NCBI GenBank assembly: GCA_035477115.1
Contig: DATIKW010000014.1
Span: forward strand, 1 to 56,262
From: UBA995 sp035477115
GTDB lineage: Bacteria > Bacillota > Sulfobacillia > UBA995
DNA: 56,262 nucleotides
Reading direction: 5' to 3'
The first letter of the stretch is position 1, and each line of letters starts with the position of its first letter. Of the stretch, positions 53,472 to 56,262 are shown piece after piece. The notes beneath the pieces are model-generated. The model saw only the letters and a program-made list of their open reading frames with translations, ran no database searches and was not told where the DNA came from. The translations under genes were made by a program, and so were the position numbers.

Positions 53472-54400
53472 CCGTGTGCATGCGGGGCAAGGATATCGTC
53501 TCAGTATACGACCTCACGCCGGAAGAAGTCTGGCAAACCCTCAAGCTGGCCGAGGCCTTCAAGCTTCGCCAGAAGGCGGGCATGATGGACCGCCCGCTGG
53601 CGGGCAAGACGCTCGCCATGATTTTCCATAAGCCTTCCACCCGCACCCGGGTGTCGTTTGAGGTCGGGATATGGCAACTCGGTGGCTACGCGTTGTACCT
53701 CGGAGCCTCCGACCTGCAGTTGCGTAGAGGGGAAACCTTGGCCGATACGGCGCGCACCCTTTCCGGGTACGTCGATGGCATCATGATCCGCACTTTCGCC
53801 CACGATGACGTCGTGGAACTTGCCCGGCACGCCACGGTGCCGGTCATCAATGGCCTGACTGACTACCTGCATCCCTGCCAGGCGCTGACTGACATCTTCA
53901 CGATTGCGGAGAAGCGCGGACGTCTGACCGGCCTCAAGCTCGTATACGTGGGCGACGGGAACAACGTGGCCAATGCCCTCCTCCACGCGGGGGCAAAGGT
54001 GGGCATGCACGTGGTCGTGGCCACCCCGGAGGGCCACGAGCCCGACCAGCGGGTGGTGGCCGAAGCTCGCCAAGACGCCTCCCGGACGGGAGGCAGCGTC
54101 GAGTTGTCGAACCGGCCCCGCGAGGCGGTCCGGGACGCGGACGTGGTCTACACCGACGTATGGGCCAGCATGGGGCAGGAGGCGGAAGAAGCACAGCGCA
54201 AGCGCGTCTTTCAGCCCTTCCAGGTCAACGAGTCGCTCCTCGGCGCCGCCCGCCCCGACGTCCTGTTCATGCACTGCCTCCCCGCGCATCGGGGCGACGA
54301 GGTGACCAATGAAGTGGTCGATGGGCCTCACTCGATCGTATTTGACCAGGCGGAAAACCGACTGCATCTGCAGAAGGCCCTGATGGCCCTGGTGATGTGA
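53468..54400 (+). CDS. arcB: Ornithine carbamoyltransferase, catabolic context
   Basis: 310 residues from GTG 53468, overlapping arcC by GTGA. It catalyses the reversible reaction ornithine + carbamoyl phosphate with citrulline + phosphate. Carbamoyl-phosphate binding is by S57-T58-R59-T60-R61 (KPSTRTRVSFE) and HPCQALTD; ornithine binding is by MHCLPAHRGDEV. Being co-transcribed with arcC, it most likely runs from citrulline to ornithine and carbamoyl phosphate. No arginine deiminase gene (arcA) is visible in the window. The biosynthetic name argF is the alternative. Confidence 0.95.
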   Translation: MTVCMRGKDIVSVYDLTPEEVWQTLKLAEAFKLRQKAGMMDRPLAGKTLAMIFHKPSTRTRVSFEVGIWQLGGYALYLGASDLQLRRGETLADTARTLSGYVDGIMIRTFAHDDVVELARHATVPVINGLTDYLHPCQALTDIFTIAEKRGRLTGLKLVYVGDGNNVANALLHAGAKVGMHVVVATPEGHEPDQRVVAEARQDASRTGGSVELSNRPREAVRDADVVYTDVWASMGQEAEEAQRKRVFQPFQVNESLLGAARPDVLFMHCLPAHRGDEVTNEVVDGPHSIVFDQAENRLHLQKALMALVM

Positions 54401-54439
54401 CGGGATGAAACAGCCTGACCCGGGAGGAGAGAGTTCGCT

Positions 54440-55765
54440 ATGGGCAAGCGCGTGATCATCATGGGAGCTGCCGGCCGTGATTTCCACAACTTCAACGTGG
54501 TATACCGCGGCGATCCGCACTCGGAGGTCGTCGCCTTCACCGCCACCCAGATCCCCGATATTGACGACCGGGTGTACCCGTCCCAGTTGGCCGGACCCCG
54601 CTATCCCCGCGGGATTCCCATCGAGCCGGAGGAGTCGCTGGTCGAACTGATCCGGGAGAAGCGGGCCGATCAGGTGATTTTCGCTTACAGCGATGTCTCC
54701 CACGAGTACGTGATGCATCGCGGGTCGGTAGTCCTGGCGGCCGGCGCTGACTTCGTGTTGCTGGGACCGCGTTCTACCATGCTGCCGTCGACCAGGCCGG
54801 TCGTTGCGGTATGCGCGACGCGCACCGGCGCGGGCAAGAGCCAGACCACCCGCCGCGTGGCGGAGATCCTCAAGACCATGGGCAAGCGGGTCGTGGTGAT
54901 CCGGCATCCCATGCCCTACGGGGATCTGGTGCGGCAGGCGGTGCAACGCTTTGCCACCTATCAGGACTTGACCGATCACGGTTGCACAATTGAGGAACGC
55001 GAGGAGTACGAGCCGCATATCGATCGGGGGAGCATCGTCTACGCGGGCGTCGATTACGGCGCCATCCTCGAGCGCGCCCAGGCCGAAGCCGACGTCATCG
55101 TGTGGGATGGCGGCAACAATGACTTGCCGTTCTACCGGCCCGATTTGCACATCACCGTCGCCGACCCCCATCGGCCGGGGCACGAACTCCGCTATCACCC
55201 CGGCGAGGCCAATCTCCGCGCGGCGGACGTGGTGGTCATCAACAAGGTCGACAGCGCCACCGCCGAAGGACTCGCCACGGTGCGGCGTAACGTCCGGGAG
55301 GCTAACCCGCGCGCCCGGGTGATCGAAGCCGCCTCGCCGATCACCCTGACCGAACCCCAGACGGTACGCGGCAAGCGGGTGCTGGTGATCGAGGACGGGC
55401 CTACCCTTACCCACGGCGAAATGCCGTATGGCGCGGGGGTGATCCTGGCCCGGCAACTGGGCGCCGCCGAACTCGTCGACCCGCGGCCCTACGCCGTGGG
55501 CAGCATCGCCGAGGTGTTCGCCCGCTATCCGCATATCGGTCCGCTCGTGCCCGCCATGGGTTATGGCCAGCGTCAAGTGGACGAACTCGAACGCACCATC
55601 GACGCGACACCTGCCGACCTGGTACTGGTGGCGACTCCGATCGATCTGCGCCGGATCCTGAAACTCAGCAAGCCGGCGGTCCGGGTGCGATATGATCTGG
55701 AGGAGAGGGGCGACCTTACCCTCACCCAGGTCCTCAAGGAGGTGCTGGCCCGGGCTTCCCGGTGA
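54440..55765 (+). CDS. COG2403-type GTPase (cyclic 2,3-diphosphoglycerate synthetase-like)
   Basis: 441 residues from ATG 54440, with GGAGGAGAG upstream. The N-terminus is a Rossmann-like domain (KRVIIMGAAGRDFHNFN), followed by a P-loop NTPase domain with CATRTGAGKSQTTR and a VVVINKVDSA guanine-specificity-like motif. Relatives are annotated as cyclic 2,3-diphosphoglycerate synthetase-like proteins, but that activity is proved only in some archaea. As I recall, such genes often neighbour carbamate kinase. It lies 39 nt after arcB, probably in the same transcript. A role in chaperoning or metallation of an enzyme is a further possibility; its substrate is unknown. Confidence 0.75.
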   Translation: MGKRVIIMGAAGRDFHNFNVVYRGDPHSEVVAFTATQIPDIDDRVYPSQLAGPRYPRGIPIEPEESLVELIREKRADQVIFAYSDVSHEYVMHRGSVVLAAGADFVLLGPRSTMLPSTRPVVAVCATRTGAGKSQTTRRVAEILKTMGKRVVVIRHPMPYGDLVRQAVQRFATYQDLTDHGCTIEEREEYEPHIDRGSIVYAGVDYGAILERAQAEADVIVWDGGNNDLPFYRPDLHITVADPHRPGHELRYHPGEANLRAADVVVINKVDSATAEGLATVRRNVREANPRARVIEAASPITLTEPQTVRGKRVLVIEDGPTLTHGEMPYGAGVILARQLGAAELVDPRPYAVGSIAEVFARYPHIGPLVPAMGYGQRQVDELERTIDATPADLVLVATPIDLRRILKLSKPAVRVRYDLEERGDLTLTQVLKEVLARASR

Positions 55766-55805
55766 CGTTGCCAGGGGGGACGCGCCGGGAGCGGCCGGGA
55801 AACCC

Positions 55806-56075
55806 ATGATACCCGGGGTCGTTTTGTCGACGTTCCTGATGGTGTTCCTGGCGGAGTTTGGCGACAAGACCCAACTCGCGACGATGCTGATTGCGGCCAA
55901 GTCTGGCTCGCCCGGCTCGGTCCTGGTCGGCGCGTCCCTCGCCCTGCTGTTGACCACGGCTCTCGGCGTGGTGATGGGGACTGCCCTGGCGCGGCTGGTG
56001 CCCGCGGCCTATCTGCGCTGGTCGGCCGGCATTGGCTTCATCGCCGTCGGCATACTCCTGCTAGTTCGACGATAG
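55806..56075 (+). CDS. TMEM165/GDT1 (UPF0016) family membrane protein
   Basis: 89 residues with three hydrophobic helices and the family motif EFGDKTQLAT. This half-size version would have to dimerise, since eukaryotic members carry two copies of the motif. Relatives export Mn2+ or exchange Ca2+/Mn2+ for protons. ATG 55806 has no strong ribosome binding site, although GGGA-rich sequence precedes it. Confidence 0.85.
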   Translation: MIPGVVLSTFLMVFLAEFGDKTQLATMLIAAKSGSPGSVLVGASLALLLTTALGVVMGTALARLVPAAYLRWSAGIGFIAVGILLLVRR

Positions 56076-56088
56076 GGGGGATAGGCCG

Positions 56089-56262
56089 ATGCCGTTCCGC
56101 ATGGCCCTGCCGGGGCGCCGGGAATGCCTGCTCCGCGAGGAACTCGACCGGGTGGTCGAGATCCTGAAGGGTCGCGGGGTGCACAAGATCATCCTCTTTG
56201 GCTCGCTGGCCGATGGCAAGGTGGGGCCGTGCAGCCCCGGGTGGCGATGGACATCCTCGTCT
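56089..56262 (+). CDS. Nucleotidyltransferase-domain protein, N-terminal part (cut by window edge)
   Basis: A frame starts at ATG 56089 after GGGGGGATAGG and stays open to the edge. It has a helix (REELDRVVEILKGRGVHKII) and the MNT-type strand LFGSLADGKVG. The normal Asp-x-Asp metal site should follow. In this frame it is missing, but a neighbouring frame at 56238-56261 reads V-A-M-D-I-L-V, so there may be a sequencing error or frameshift in the last 40 nt. Family members are the antitoxin-like partners of HEPN proteins, but the partner lies outside the window. Confidence 0.55.
   Translation, partial: MPFRMALPGRRECLLREELDRVVEILKGRGVHKIILFGSLADGKVGPCSPGWRWTSSS

Noticed and set aside
53501..55957. 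An 818-codon open frame on the minus strand across arcB and the COG2403 gene
   Set aside because: Same reasoning: it is the antisense shadow of two recognisable enzymes and resembles no protein family.

Overview
This window is a G+C-rich bacterial chromosome segment, almost wall to wall with genes. I read it as a deep-branching, high-G+C Bacillota (Firmicutes). The reasons are its gene order and gene content. The order secA, prfB, ftsE, ftsX, peptidoglycan-hydrolase factor, ctpB, minJ-like PDZ protein, uvrB, uvrA follows the Bacillus subtilis secA-to-uvrA region. rplM-rpsI is followed by a cwlD-like amidase. csaB and tagA/wecG point to a pyruvylated secondary cell-wall polymer. The SOS box in front of uvrB is of the Gram-positive LexA/DinR type. 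Many starts are GTG or TTG and overlap the previous stop codon (GTGA, ATGA or TTGA), so translational coupling is common. I see no insertion sequence, CRISPR array, tRNA or rRNA gene.

Layout. (1) 0-2.3 kb: end of an unidentified gene, a membrane HD-GYP protein and a DUF5317 membrane protein. (2) 2.3-6.2 kb: secA, apparently leaderless, and prfB with its programmed +1 frameshift. (3) 6.2-14.0 kb: an envelope block with DUF2993, two tandem DUF5693 membrane proteins, csaB, tagA/wecG and a B12-binding radical-SAM enzyme. (4) 14.3-19.6 kb: division and wall remodelling, ftsE, ftsX, an EnvC/PcsB-like M23 protein, ctpB and a MinJ-like protein. (5) 19.7-21.8 kb: single-chain ADP-forming acyl-CoA synthetase. 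(6) 21.9-28.9 kb: SOS-controlled uvrB-uvrA-uvrC-ogt repair operon, in which UvrC lacks the usual C-terminal helix-hairpin-helix domain. (7) 29.0-34.7 kb: an operon with a strong promoter and operator-like palindrome, encoding a DUF2089 zinc-ribbon protein, a small membrane protein, a DUF4097 beta-helix protein, a small protein of the same family, a NYN-nuclease/cold-shock-domain fusion and an S9 peptidase. (8) 34.7-42.7 kb, mostly minus strand: a 2-hydroxyacid/glycerate block with a TetR regulator, hydroxypyruvate reductase, glycerate kinase, ROK sugar kinase, PspC, a second D-2-hydroxyacid dehydrogenase (plus strand), a DASS anion transporter and a LarA-type nickel-pincer racemase. (9) 42.8-44.5 kb: rplM-rpsI-cwlD. 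(10) 44.6-54.4 kb: an eight-gene ornithine fermentation operon, ord-ortA-ortB-oraSE-glmL/mutL-like-orr-arcC-arcB, followed by a COG2403-type GTPase, a GDT1-family membrane protein and the start of a nucleotidyltransferase-like gene cut by the window edge.

How the genes work together. The last block is the most distinctive part. Ornithine carbamoyltransferase and carbamate kinase would split citrulline to ornithine, CO2, ammonia and ATP. Ornithine racemase, D-ornithine 4,5-aminomutase, 2,4-diaminopentanoate dehydrogenase and 2-amino-4-ketopentanoate thiolase would then turn ornithine into acetyl-CoA and alanine. The two aminomutase subunits OraS and OraE, normally separate, are joined here in one 869-residue chain. 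The acyl-CoA synthetase at 19.7 kb could draw ATP from the acetyl-CoA, which is inference. Block 7 looks like an envelope-stress operon: three of its proteins carry the same short helical-hairpin motif, and its promoter region has a palindrome beside the -10 box.
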